Origin: CAYOHP01 sp964403795 [NCBI: uncultured bacterium]
GTDB lineage: Bacteria > Muiribacteriota > UBA6191 > CAZXTJ01
Reading direction: 5' to 3'
DNA length: 64,000 nt
NCBI GenBank assembly: GCA_964403795.1
Contig: CAYOHP010000025.1
Location: 1-64,000, forward strand
A program made the translations under genes and the position numbers. The notes beneath the pieces are model-generated. The model did no database searches, was not told where the DNA came from, and saw only the letters and a program-made list of their open reading frames with translations. Below are positions 8,842 to 17,989 of the stretch, piece by piece (position 1 is the first letter of the stretch; each line of letters starts with the position of its first letter).

Positions 8842-11241
8842 GTGGACGAGAGCGGTGCCGGGGACGGGGCACGCGGGAAGGATCCGGAGCTCGCGCTCCC
8901 CGCCGAGCTGACCCGACGCTACCGGGCGGAGCGCCTCCTGGGGCGGGGCGCCATGGGAAAGGTGGTGGCAGCCACCGACACGGAACTCCGCCGTCGGGTG
9001 GCGATCAAGCTGATGCTGGCGCCCCGGGATCCGGGAGTGCACAAGCGGTTCCTGCGGGAGGCCCAACTCCTTTGCCGGGTGGAGCATCCCAACGTGCTCC
9101 GCCTGTTCGAGGCCGGGGACACGCCCGAGGGTCCCTTCCTGGTGACCGAGCTGCTCGAGGGCATGGGCCTGGACGAGGCGGGTCCGAGCCTCGGCCCCGA
9201 GGCCGCGATCGAGGCTATGCGCCAGGTCGCCCTCGGCCTCCAGGCGATCCATGACCAGGGGTTGCTGCACCGGGACCTGAAGCCCGCCAATCTCTTCCGC
9301 ACCCGGGAGGGGCGGACGCTGATCCTGGACCTGGGCCTGGCGACCGACCGGGAGGCGACCCGCATCACCGGGACCGGTGCGGTGGTCGGGACCCTCCTGT
9401 TCCTGGCTCCCGAGGTCCTTGAGGGCAAGCCCCAGACGACCGCCTCCGACTGGTACGCCTGGGGCGTCACCCTTTTCTGGCTGCTGGAGGGACGTCCCCC
9501 CTTCGAGGCCCACGAGCTGATGGTCACCCGGCACCCCGCCCTCCGGGGTCCCCAGGGCTCGCACCCGAGGCTCGATGGCAGCCCGGCCGGCGCGGTGGTC
9601 CGGGCCTGCCTGGACGCCGATCCCTCGCGGCGTCCGGGGAACGCTTCGGAAGTCCTGTCCGCCCTGGCGAGCGCCCCGCAGTGCGACGAGGTCTCCCACG
9701 ACGTCGAGACCGCGATCACGTGGAAGGTCAGCCCGATAGGACCCGGGGTCGAACCGGGTCGTGGCCCGGTCGCTAGGAGCCGGTCCGCCGGGGGACCGGT
9801 CCTGGTCGCGGTGCTGGCGATCGGGCTGGCGCTGGCGACCGGGAGCCGGAGGGAGCCGCCCATGGCCGGATCCGGCGCGACCAGGGCCGCGCAGGGAGAG
9901 AGCCCCCCGTCCTCCCCGGCGACGCCCGGGGACCCTCCGTCCTCCGGATCCGACCCGGGCGACAGGGGGCACGAGGTCCGGGACGGCGGGCCGGGGCCCG
10001 GACTCCCCCGGCTGCTGCTGGAAGAGCTGGCCGGGGCCGAGGGGCGCTGGGTGGACGCCGAAGGTCGCATCCCTCCCACCGAGCGACCCGGGCCAGGCGC
10101 CCGGGAACTCCTCGACCCGGATCCCGCCCGCTTCGCCGCGACCCTCGCCCACCTCCCCCGACTCGCCGGCGTCTACCGATGGCTGGCCGGCGGAGGCCGT
10201 GCCGAGTCCCTGGATCCCGGCCTCGTCAAGGCCCTCCCGGTGGTGGACGAGCGCTACGCGGGGCTCGGCCTGTTCCGTCCGCTGGGACCCTTCCTGGATG
10301 CCCGGCCGGTTCCGGAGTGCGCCTTCCCCGGCCTGCCGGGAGGGTTCTGGAACGACGACCTGGTGATCCCGGCCCGGGTGAAGGGGTGGACCGCCGCGGC
10401 GCTCGCCTCCCTGGCCGATCTGATCCGGCAGGCGGAGGTGCTGACCCGGGGTCTCAAGGAGGATCCGCGGGGGATCGCCCTGTTGGAGCAGACCCAGCTC
10501 GGGCCCTTCTTCCTCGAGCGCGGCGAGAACACCCTGAACGGGGTGGTCACGCTCGCCCACGGCAAGCTGGCCCTGAGACTCGAGGCCTCGGACTGGCTGC
10601 GGTCAGGGACCGAGGGCTACCTGCGCATGGTCTGCGAACTCGCTCGGGCGGTCCGGGACGAGCCCGAGACCGGGGAGCTGGGGCTCTGGCTGGTGATGGC
10701 GCTCGACAACCGGATCTCGGGCCTCCGGTTCCACCCGGCCACCGCCCTCGACCCCGGGATCCTGTTCGGACCCGGCACCGGTACCCTGGCCGATCGGGTG
10801 CTCCGGGCGTGGTGGGCCAAGGAGCGGCGCAGCATCATGCGGGCCTGGTCCGCGGAGCGCCCGGAAACCGATCTCGAGCTGGCCGGATACTGGAGAGCGG
10901 CACTCGAGACTTCGGCCCGGACTCCCGCCGGGGCCCACCTCGAAGGTTCCGCCTGGGTGAACCTCGCCCTCTGTCTCGCCGACGCCGACGATCGGGCGGG
11001 CTTGCACCAGGTCTGGAGCCTGGGCCGGGACCGGTGGTCCCGTCTCCACCCCATGCACTCGGCCCGGTTGCTTGAGATCACGGTCCGGCAACTGTCCAGG
11101 GCCGGGAGCCCGGATCCCTTCTCCCGGGCGGACCTGGAGGCGATCCGTCTCCGGCTCCAGGGACGCGAGTACCAGCCGGAACCGCTCTTCCCGCGGATCC
11201 CCCAGACGATCGCCCGGCTCGACGAACTCTTGCTACGGTAA
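8842..11241 (+). CDS. Transmembrane Ser/Thr protein kinase (kinase 2)
   Basis: 799 residues starting with GTG, with GAGGAGG nine bases upstream. The kinase domain (about residues 25-280) shows LGRGAMGKV, VAIKLM, HRDLKPAN, DLG in place of DFG, and APE. A hydrophobic segment (about 313-332) is followed by a Pro/Ser-rich linker and a large outside region of about 430 residues that is mainly helical and matches no family I know. The protein is a typical receptor-like bacterial kinase. It is followed after only 14 bases by proS, which has its own possible -10 element overlapping the kinase stop, so the two need not share regulation. Confidence 0.9.
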   Translation: MDESGAGDGARGKDPELALPAELTRRYRAERLLGRGAMGKVVAATDTELRRRVAIKLMLAPRDPGVHKRFLREAQLLCRVEHPNVLRLFEAGDTPEGPFLVTELLEGMGLDEAGPSLGPEAAIEAMRQVALGLQAIHDQGLLHRDLKPANLFRTREGRTLILDLGLATDREATRITGTGAVVGTLLFLAPEVLEGKPQTTASDWYAWGVTLFWLLEGRPPFEAHELMVTRHPALRGPQGSHPRLDGSPAGAVVRACLDADPSRRPGNASEVLSALASAPQCDEVSHDVETAITWKVSPIGPGVEPGRGPVARSRSAGGPVLVAVLAIGLALATGSRREPPMAGSGATRAAQGESPPSSPATPGDPPSSGSDPGDRGHEVRDGGPGPGLPRLLLEELAGAEGRWVDAEGRIPPTERPGPGARELLDPDPARFAATLAHLPRLAGVYRWLAGGGRAESLDPGLVKALPVVDERYAGLGLFRPLGPFLDARPVPECAFPGLPGGFWNDDLVIPARVKGWTAAALASLADLIRQAEVLTRGLKEDPRGIALLEQTQLGPFFLERGENTLNGVVTLAHGKLALRLEASDWLRSGTEGYLRMVCELARAVRDEPETGELGLWLVMALDNRISGLRFHPATALDPGILFGPGTGTLADRVLRAWWAKERRSIMRAWSAERPETDLELAGYWRAALETSARTPAGAHLEGSAWVNLALCLADADDRAGLHQVWSLGRDRWSRLHPMHSARLLEITVRQLSRAGSPDPFSRADLEAIRLRLQGREYQPEPLFPRIPQTIARLDELLLR
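11234..11239 (+). promoter_or_regulatory. -10-like element before proS
   Basis: TACGGT overlapping the last codons of kinase 2, with 16 bases to ATG 11256. It would allow separate transcription of proS. Confidence 0.3.
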
Positions 11242-11255
11242 GGGACCGAACCACC

Positions 11256-13013
11256 ATGCGCATGTCCCGGGCCTTCGTGCCGACCCTCAGGGAAGACCCC
11301 AGCGACGCCGACACCGCCGGCCACCGGCTGCTGGTCCGGGCCGGCTACATCCAGACCATGGGCTCGGGCCTGGTCAGCCTGCTGCCGTTGGGGCGCAGGG
11401 TGTTCGCCAAGGTCGAGGCCATCCTGCGCCGGGCCATGGACGAGCGGGGCTGCCAGGAGGTCCAGATGCCCCTGGTCCAGCCGGCCGAGCTGTGGAAGCG
11501 CTCGGGACGCTGGGATTCGGTGGGCCCCGAGATGGTCCGTCTCGAGGACCGGCGAGGGACCCCCCTCTGCCTGGCGATGACGCACGAGGAGGCGGTCACC
11601 GACCTCGTGCGCGGGCGGATCCGGTCCTACCGGGAACTCCCGGTCTGCCTCTACCAGATCCACGTGAAGTTCCGGGACGAGCCCCGGGCGCGCGCCGGCC
11701 TGATCCGGGTACGGGAGTTCGCCATGAAGGACGCCTACTCCTTCCACGCCGACGAGGGATGCCTGGACGCCTTCTACCTCCGGATGTACGACGCCTATCA
11801 CGAGGCCTTCCGGAGGGCAGGGGTCGACGCCGTGGCGGTGCGCTCCGACACCGGGATGATGGGCGGCAGCCAGGCCCACGAATTCATGGCGATCACCCCG
11901 ATCGGGGAGGACACCCTGGTGCTGTGTGCCGGTTGCGGATATGCCGCCAATCGCCAGGTGGCTTCCGCCCGACGTCCTGCACCCTCGACCGAGGATCCGC
12001 TCCCTTGCGAGCCGGTGGAGACCCCGGGGTGCCGCACCATCGCCGAGGTGGCGAAGTTCCTGGGGGTTCCCGAAGCGCGGACCGCCAAGGCCGTCTTCTT
12101 CGCCCGGGAGGACGGGATGCTGGTCTTCGCCCTGGTGCGCGGCGACGAGGAGGTCAACGAGACCAAGCTCGCCAACCGGGTCGGTGCCCGCCAGCTCCGG
12201 CCCGCCACCGAGGAGGAGATCCGCGCTGCCGGTGCCGAGCCCGGCTTCGCCAGTCCGGTGGGCCTGCGGGGACCGGTGCTGGTGGCGGTCGACCGGCTGG
12301 TCGCCGGAACCCCCAACCTGGTCGGAGGCGCCAACCGGGTGGACTTCCACCTCCGGAACCTGTGCTTCGGGCGCGACTTCGACACCGCGCCGGAACTGGT
12401 CGCGGATCTCGTCTCGGTGCAGGAGGGCGATCCCTGCGAACGTTGCGGGGGACCGCTCCGGCTGGAGCGGGGCATAGAGGTCGGCAACATCTTCAAGCTG
12501 GGGACCCGCTACTCGGAGGCGATGGGTGCCACCTTCCGGGACCGGGAAGGCCGCCACCATCCCCTGGTGATGGGCTGCTACGGGATCGGACCGGGCCGGC
12601 TGGTCGGGACCGCCGCCGAACTCCACCGGGACGAAGCCGGGCTGTGCTGGCCGATCACGCTCGCACCCTACGAGGTGCACCTGGTCTCCCTCCCGGGCAA
12701 GGACGACGCCTGCCGGGAGGCCGCCGACCGCATCTACGAGGAACTGGTCGCGGCCGGCCTCGAGGTCCTCTACGACGACCGCACCGCCAGCCCCGGCGAG
12801 AAGTTCGCGGACGCCGACCTGGTGGGGATCCCGATCCGGGTGACCGTGGGGAACCGGAGCCTCCGGGACGGGACTGCCGAGCTGCGCCGGCGCGGTAGCG
12901 GCGAGTCCACCGCGGTCCGGCTCGAGGCGCTCGTCCAGGAAACACTCCGGCTGCGGGAGCTGCTGCTCGCGGGGATCGAGACCCGGGTCGCGGCAGGGCG
13001 CCAGGATCCTTGA
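11256..13013 (+). CDS. proS: Prolyl-tRNA synthetase, bacterial type
   Basis: The 585-residue protein matches class II prolyl-tRNA synthetase (proline + ATP + tRNA-Pro to prolyl-tRNA). The N-terminus MRMSRAFVPTLRE, motif 2 around VKFRDEPRARAGLIRVREF and KDAYSF, and motif 3 around VMGCYGIGPGRLVGT are present. Between the catalytic motifs lies the bacterial editing insertion of YbaK type (about residues 245-385, with ARTAKAVFF), which hydrolyses mischarged Ala-tRNA-Pro. The C-terminal anticodon-binding domain (about 465-570) is intact. CAGC and CERC pairs flank the insertion. Length is slightly above the usual 565-575. Confidence 0.97.
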   Translation: MRMSRAFVPTLREDPSDADTAGHRLLVRAGYIQTMGSGLVSLLPLGRRVFAKVEAILRRAMDERGCQEVQMPLVQPAELWKRSGRWDSVGPEMVRLEDRRGTPLCLAMTHEEAVTDLVRGRIRSYRELPVCLYQIHVKFRDEPRARAGLIRVREFAMKDAYSFHADEGCLDAFYLRMYDAYHEAFRRAGVDAVAVRSDTGMMGGSQAHEFMAITPIGEDTLVLCAGCGYAANRQVASARRPAPSTEDPLPCEPVETPGCRTIAEVAKFLGVPEARTAKAVFFAREDGMLVFALVRGDEEVNETKLANRVGARQLRPATEEEIRAAGAEPGFASPVGLRGPVLVAVDRLVAGTPNLVGGANRVDFHLRNLCFGRDFDTAPELVADLVSVQEGDPCERCGGPLRLERGIEVGNIFKLGTRYSEAMGATFRDREGRHHPLVMGCYGIGPGRLVGTAAELHRDEAGLCWPITLAPYEVHLVSLPGKDDACREAADRIYEELVAAGLEVLYDDRTASPGEKFADADLVGIPIRVTVGNRSLRDGTAELRRRGSGESTAVRLEALVQETLRLRELLLAGIETRVAAGRQDP

Positions 13014-13083
13014 GGTCCGGGGTGACCGGAGGGGCCCGGCCGACTTGGTCGGGAACCGCCCGGAGTCCACTCTTGGGTTGGAA

Positions 13084-14871
13084 ATGAGGTCCGCGCCCAT
13101 GGCAGCCGGCGCCGTGCCCTTCGAACGGGCCGCCGAGGAGATCCTGGAGAGGCTTCCCAGCTACGCCGGGATGGCCCCCACCCTGCGCGCGCTGTCCGCC
13201 CTCGCTCCCGAAGCCGAGGTGGTGGCACTGCTCCGCCGCTACTGCGCCGAGCACCGTTCGCCGCGGGTGCGGTTCCACGCCGACCGGGCCCTCCGAGCCC
13301 TGCCTTCCCACCTACCGACCGTGGATTTCGGCACTCCGCCCGAGCCGGCGAGGATCCAGGCCGGTCTGGCCGACCGGGACCCGGAAACCCGCTTCGCCGC
13401 CGCCGGCGCCGCCTCCCGACTGCCGGCGGCCACCGCCAACGCCCTGCTGGTGGCGGCCATCAACCGGCCCGAGAAGGACCCCTGGATCCTGGCCACCCTG
13501 ATCGCGGTCCTGGGGAACATCGGTGGCGAGTCGGCCGCCGAAGAGGCCGCGGCCCTGCTCGACCACCCCAGTCCCAGGGTGGCCGCCAATGCCCTCCATG
13601 CCCTCCACCGGGCCGAGCCGGAGACCGCAGCCCTGGCCGCGGCGTCGCGGATCGACTCGGAGGACAACCGGATCCGCGCCAACGCGATCCTGGCCCTGTT
13701 CCCGTCCCAGCCCGAGGTCGCCTGGGAGCGGGTACGCGGGATGCTCGCCAGCGGGGACGAATGGATGCGGGCCTCGGGCTGTTTCCTGGCGGCCCAGCTC
13801 GACCATCCCGAGGCGGAGGCCGCGCTCCTCGGCCTGCTGGTCCTCGAGAAGGACCCCGAGCTGGTGGCCCGGGCCGTGGAGGTCCTCGGGGCCAAGGGCA
13901 CGTCGGCTTCCTCCGGGGTCCTCCTCTACCTCGCCAAGTCCCGGCTCGGGGCTCTCTCCGCCCTGGCGGAGAAGGCGCTGGCCGCGGTCCGGACCCGGGA
14001 TCCCTGTCCCGAGCCCGAGATCCTCGAGAAGGCCAGGGAGTTCCAGGCCGCCCGTCATCGGGCGGCGCCCAGCGGAGACGCCTCCGGGGTCCTCAAGGCC
14101 CCGCTGCCGGTCCGGCCTCCTCCCTCCCAGCCTTCCCCTCCCCCTGCATCGCCTCCGGCCGCCCAGCCCGGAACCGGCTCAGGGGAATCGGTGGACCTGC
14201 TCGCCAACCTGGTGGCCGAGGTCGTCCCGACTCCGACGGCACCTGCGACGGCTCCCACCGCGGTCCCTGCGACACCCCCTGCGACCGTGGCTCCCGCGGC
14301 CCCGGCCCCGGGCCCACCCGAGGGCGACGAGGAGGAGGATCCCGACGCTCCCTTCGAGACCAGCGCCTTGATGCGCAAGCCGGCCGCGACCGCCGCCTTC
14401 GCGATCGCCCGGAAGCCCGATGAGGACCCCCTCTCGCCGGAGAAACTGCGACGGGTCGCGGGAGGGATCGCCGGATTCCTGGGCGTGATCGCCCTCTGGA
14501 CCTGGGCGACCTCGACGCCGAGGCCGCCGCCCCGCCCGGCCACGCCGCCTGCCGAAGTCGCGCCGGGCGGCACGAGCCGCCTGGGAACCACGGTGCCGAT
14601 CCGGGTCACCGAAGGTCGGGTCGACCTGAACAGCCAGCCGGCTGCCGGCCAGAAGGGGACCTGGCAGGGCGTCGTCCAGGAGGTCTCCGCCCGCCGCCTC
14701 GTGCTGGCCTTCGAGGGCGGCTCCCGACTCGCCTTCCGGTTCCCCGAGGACCTGAAGAACCCGCCCCGTCCCGGGAAGGTCGTGGCCGTCCAGGCGGTCG
14801 TCTACAAGAAGGGGCGCGCCGGGATCGAAGTCATCAAGGGTGCCCACGTCGAGGAGGCGAACCCGCCATGA
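13084..14871 (+). CDS. HEAT-repeat protein with C-terminal membrane segment
   Basis: About 595 residues. The N-terminal 320 residues are HEAT-like helical repeats (for example AEEAAALLDHPSPRVAANAL and AALLGLLVLEKDPELVARAV). A long Pro/Ala-rich disordered linker follows, then a transmembrane segment (about 459-477, GFLGVIALWTWA) and a small beta-rich C-terminal domain (KGTWQGVVQEVSARRLVLAF). ATG 13084 is my choice; TTG 13045 and ATG 13099 are in frame. HEAT repeats bind partner proteins, and cargo here is unknown. The stop overlaps the next start by four bases (ATGA), so the two products are probably made together. Confidence 0.72.
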   Translation: MRSAPMAAGAVPFERAAEEILERLPSYAGMAPTLRALSALAPEAEVVALLRRYCAEHRSPRVRFHADRALRALPSHLPTVDFGTPPEPARIQAGLADRDPETRFAAAGAASRLPAATANALLVAAINRPEKDPWILATLIAVLGNIGGESAAEEAAALLDHPSPRVAANALHALHRAEPETAALAAASRIDSEDNRIRANAILALFPSQPEVAWERVRGMLASGDEWMRASGCFLAAQLDHPEAEAALLGLLVLEKDPELVARAVEVLGAKGTSASSGVLLYLAKSRLGALSALAEKALAAVRTRDPCPEPEILEKAREFQAARHRAAPSGDASGVLKAPLPVRPPPSQPSPPPASPPAAQPGTGSGESVDLLANLVAEVVPTPTAPATAPTAVPATPPATVAPAAPAPGPPEGDEEEDPDAPFETSALMRKPAATAAFAIARKPDEDPLSPEKLRRVAGGIAGFLGVIALWTWATSTPRPPPRPATPPAEVAPGGTSRLGTTVPIRVTEGRVDLNSQPAAGQKGTWQGVVQEVSARRLVLAFEGGSRLAFRFPEDLKNPPRPGKVVAVQAVVYKKGRAGIEVIKGAHVEEANPP

Positions 14872-16604
14872 AGGAGGATCCCGGGGGAGGCCGCCCGGAG
14901 GCTGCCGCGGAGTTCCGGGTGCTGGCCCGCCTTTTCAAGCCGGGCTCCCGCCACGAACTCGATCTCGAGGCGCGGGGTGCGGTGGCCCTGGATTTCCTCG
15001 GCAAGGCCCTGGGGCTGGAGGGGGACGCCCGGCGCCGCCTCGCCTGCGATCCCGACCCTCGCCTGGAACGGCTCGACGGACTCGCGGAACGACTCGCCCC
15101 GCTCCTGGATGCGCTCCCCTCCGGGATCCGCCTGGATGCGATCGGCCTGGTCGAGGCCGCGCTCCGACCCGAGGGACTCCAGGCCCCGCCGCTCCCCCTG
15201 TGCCCGGCTTGCCGCAAGGAGACCACCGGCCGGGTCGATCCGCTCTGGACCAGCACCCCGGGCGCCTCCCTGGGCCCCCTCGAGGGAGCCGGGTTCGGGA
15301 TCTGGTGCTGTCGCACCTGCAGCACCGTCTTCGAGTGCTCCGATCGCCTGGGAGCGGCCCATCGGGCGCGCTCGTTCCGGGTCCGGGTCCCCGGCCGCGA
15401 GATCGAAGCCCTGGTCCGCAGGGTCCGCGCCCTGGCCGATCATCCCGCCGACGTGGTCCGGGAGGTCTCCCTGGCCCCTGAGGAACCCTGGATCCTGGAG
15501 CGGATCCCCGCGCTCCGGCCCGAGATCTGGCGCTGCGTCGGCCCCGACCGGGACCGTCTGATGGCTGCGCCGGAAACCGCACCCAGGGTCTACGCCGAGC
15601 CCCACGCGCTGGCGCGCCTGGGGATCCCTCCCGGGGATGCGGCCTGGCGCTCCCTGGTGGCCTCGCCCCTCCCCGCCGACCTGCTCGCCCGGCTCGCCCG
15701 GCTCCCGGGCACCCCGCTTTCGATCCGGGAACTCCTCCTCGATTCGGACGACCCGGAGGTACGCCACCAGGCCCTGCAGTCGCCCGACTTCCCGACCGCG
15801 CTCCTCGCCCGCTGCCTGGAGGACGGTCCCCCGGAACGGATCCTCTCGATCCTGGATCGACCCGATGCCGGCCGGAGGACCCTGGAGCTGGCGATCGAGG
15901 CCTCGGACCCCAACGTCCTCTACCGGGCGATGCGCCATCCCTCGGTGGACGTCCTCCTGCTGGAGCGGATCCGTACCCTCCGCCGGGCGACCCTCCCGGC
16001 CGTCCTTCCCCCTACCCGGGTCCTGCACGTCTACGCCCCTGCCGCGGCCGCGGGACCGGGAAGGCTCATGGACCGGATCACCCACTCGCTGGCGGAGGCC
16101 TTCGCCCGCCATGGCTTCCTGGCGAGTCCGCCGGTGCCCGACGACACCACTCCTCCAGGACTCGATCCCGACGGCGGGATCCGCCTGGTCTGCATCCGGG
16201 CCACCCTCTCCCGGATCCTGGTCCACCTGCCCGTGGTCGAAGGCGTCCCCTGGCCGCTGGGACTGGAACGGGCCGTCGCCACCGTCCTGGAGCGCCTCAC
16301 GGAAGACGTGGCCGAGGAGATCGTGGAGCTGCATGTCGACGAGGCGGGAGGGAACTGGTCGGCGACCGTCCTGTGCCGGGGCGGGACCCCCCAGCGTCGC
16401 AACGCCAGCGGCCTGGCTCCTCCCCTGCCCGACGAACCCCCGGGTCGGTGGCTGGAGCTCGAACTGTTCGTTTCCGACCGGGCTCTCCCCCACGCCGGGC
16501 TGGGGGTCGACCCGTCGACCACCCGCCTGGTGACCCGGCCGCCCTACCGGATGTCCCCCGACGATCCCCAGCATCGGGTCCTGCTGCGCTTCCGCCCGGC
16601 CTGA
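14868..16604 (+). CDS. Zinc-ribbon/helical-repeat protein of unknown function
   Basis: The 578-residue product contains a possible zinc site (CPAC near residue 107 and CCRTC near 147). From about residue 230 it has short helical repeats resembling LRV/HEAT units (DDPEVRHQALQSPDFPTALL; DPNVLYRAMRHPSVDVLLLE). The last 200 residues form an alpha/beta region of unknown type. ATG at 14868 overlaps the stop of the HEAT gene and has GAGGAGG upstream. No signal peptide or membrane segment, so it is probably cytoplasmic and works with the membrane HEAT protein. I do not recognise a family. Confidence 0.68.
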   Translation: MKEDPGGGRPEAAAEFRVLARLFKPGSRHELDLEARGAVALDFLGKALGLEGDARRRLACDPDPRLERLDGLAERLAPLLDALPSGIRLDAIGLVEAALRPEGLQAPPLPLCPACRKETTGRVDPLWTSTPGASLGPLEGAGFGIWCCRTCSTVFECSDRLGAAHRARSFRVRVPGREIEALVRRVRALADHPADVVREVSLAPEEPWILERIPALRPEIWRCVGPDRDRLMAAPETAPRVYAEPHALARLGIPPGDAAWRSLVASPLPADLLARLARLPGTPLSIRELLLDSDDPEVRHQALQSPDFPTALLARCLEDGPPERILSILDRPDAGRRTLELAIEASDPNVLYRAMRHPSVDVLLLERIRTLRRATLPAVLPPTRVLHVYAPAAAAGPGRLMDRITHSLAEAFARHGFLASPPVPDDTTPPGLDPDGGIRLVCIRATLSRILVHLPVVEGVPWPLGLERAVATVLERLTEDVAEEIVELHVDEAGGNWSATVLCRGGTPQRRNASGLAPPLPDEPPGRWLELELFVSDRALPHAGLGVDPSTTRLVTRPPYRMSPDDPQHRVLLRFRPA

Positions 16605-16618
16605 GACCCGCGTCGTGG

Positions 16619-16624
16619 TAACTT
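16619..16624 (+). promoter_or_regulatory. -10-like element next to start of M20 peptidase
   Basis: TAACTT with exactly 7 bases to ATG 16632 and no ribosome site. This is one of the clearest leaderless-type arrangements in the window. Confidence 0.5.
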
Positions 16625-16631
16625 GCTCGCG

Positions 16632-17954
16632 ATGCCGCGCTCCGCCCTCATGCCGGCCCTTCTCTGGGCAGGCCTGCTCGCCCTGAGCTCGACGACCTGG
16701 GCCGACCCGACGCCTCCGGCGCGTCCGACCCAGCCGGCCACGCGGGTGGCCCCGGGTACCCGGTCCGACCCGGTGGAGACCCGGATCCTCGCCCTGCTCT
16801 CGGAGCGGTACCCCGGGATGATCGGACTGCTCTCGGCCCTGGTGGACCAGAACTCCGGGAGCGGGAACGGTCCAGGAATCGCAGCCGTGCTGGACCGGGT
16901 CGAGACCGAACTGGCCCCGCTCGGCCTCGAGGTGGTCCGGATCCCCAGGGACCCTGCGGGAGGACCTCACCGGGTCTTCCGTCGGGCCGGGAAAGGACCC
17001 CGGCTGGTACTGGTCGGGCACGCCGACACCATCTTCGAATCCGACCACGCCTTCCAGAGCTTCCGGCGCGAGGAGGACACCGCCATCGGCCCGGGGGTGC
17101 GGGACATGAAGGGCGGCCTGGTGGTCCTGATCCATGCCCTCCGCGCCCTGGAGGACGCCGGGGCCCTGGCGGGCCGGGCCTTCTCGATCGTGGTCAACGG
17201 CGACGAGGAGACCGGATCGCTGAGTTCGCGACCGGTGATCGAGGCGGAGGCCCGCGGTGCCATGGCCGGCCTGGTCTTCGAGGGCAATGCCCGGGGACAG
17301 CTCACCACCTCCCGGGGAGGCCTGGGACAGGGCAAGTTCCGGATCTCGGGGATGGCGGCCCACATCGCCTCCCGGCAGGTGGCGGTCGACGCCAACCAGG
17401 AGCTGGCCGAGAAGATGCTCCGCCTGCTGGCCCTGAACGACCCCTCCCGGGGCGTGATCGTGAACGTCGCCCCGGTGGCGGGAGGATTCAAGCGCAACCA
17501 GGTCTCGGACCTGGCCACCGGGGAGCTCGACCTCCGGTTCCCCACCCGGGAAGCCGGCGACCGGCTGGTCCGGGAGGTCGAGGCGATCCTCTCCACGCCC
17601 TGGGTCAGGAACCCGAGGCTCGACCGGGCCACCCGGACCGAGTTCGAACTGCTGCTCCACCGCCCCCCGTTCCCGGAGACCCAAGCGATCCGGCAGCTGG
17701 CCGGGATCTTCCAGCAGGCCGCCCGGGACCTGGGGCACCCCACCGGCTCGGCCCACAGCTCCGGGGGGAGCGACCAGAACCTGGTGGCGGCGCTGGGCGT
17801 TCCCTGCATCGACTCCCTGGGCGTGACCGGGAGCGGGGCGCACACCGAGTACGAGCGCGCCGAACTCCCCTCCCTGCTCTCCGGTGCCGGGATCGCGGCC
17901 CTCGGGATGCACCGCCTCTGGCGGGAGGGGCGCCTGGGGGCGGACGCGGAGTAG
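16632..17954 (+). CDS. Secreted M20-family zinc carboxypeptidase
   Basis: About 440 residues with a signal peptide (residues 1-24, ending TWA before DPTPP). The M20 metal-site motifs are all present: GHADTIF (His, Asp), GVRDMKGG (bridging Asp), GDEETGS (catalytic and bridging Glu), EGNARG, and a late His in SGAHTEYERAEL. The dimerisation domain sits in the middle (GMAAHIASRQVAVDANQELA). This resembles glutamate carboxypeptidase G2-type enzymes, which release C-terminal residues from peptides or folate-like substrates in the periplasm. ATG 16632 is chosen over TTG 16623 because of the TAACTT element 7 bases away. Confidence 0.88.
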   Translation: MPRSALMPALLWAGLLALSSTTWADPTPPARPTQPATRVAPGTRSDPVETRILALLSERYPGMIGLLSALVDQNSGSGNGPGIAAVLDRVETELAPLGLEVVRIPRDPAGGPHRVFRRAGKGPRLVLVGHADTIFESDHAFQSFRREEDTAIGPGVRDMKGGLVVLIHALRALEDAGALAGRAFSIVVNGDEETGSLSSRPVIEAEARGAMAGLVFEGNARGQLTTSRGGLGQGKFRISGMAAHIASRQVAVDANQELAEKMLRLLALNDPSRGVIVNVAPVAGGFKRNQVSDLATGELDLRFPTREAGDRLVREVEAILSTPWVRNPRLDRATRTEFELLLHRPPFPETQAIRQLAGIFQQAARDLGHPTGSAHSSGGSDQNLVAALGVPCIDSLGVTGSGAHTEYERAELPSLLSGAGIAALGMHRLWREGRLGADAE

Positions 17955-17977
17955 CTCCCCCTACGAAACGGGGGTTC

Positions 17978-17983
17978 GATTCT
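17978..17983 (+). promoter_or_regulatory. -10-like element next to start of TerB-like gene
   Basis: GATTCT with 6 bases to ATG 17990 and no Shine-Dalgarno site. It fits leaderless initiation, though the match to TAnnnT is weaker than at the other sites. Confidence 0.3.
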
Positions 17984-17989
17984 GGCACG

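Noticed and set aside
8050-10560. 836-codon minus-strand frame over the lipoprotein and kinase 2
   Set aside because: Shadow of kinase 2; HRDLKPAN and other motifs are read on the plus strand.
10617-13100. 827-codon minus-strand frame across kinase 2 and proS
   Set aside because: It is antisense to an unmistakable proS and kinase 2 and has no domain or start signals.
14802-17912. 1036-codon minus-strand frame over the zinc-ribbon and M20 genes
   Set aside because: The M20 catalytic motifs are on the plus strand; the antisense frame has shadow composition.
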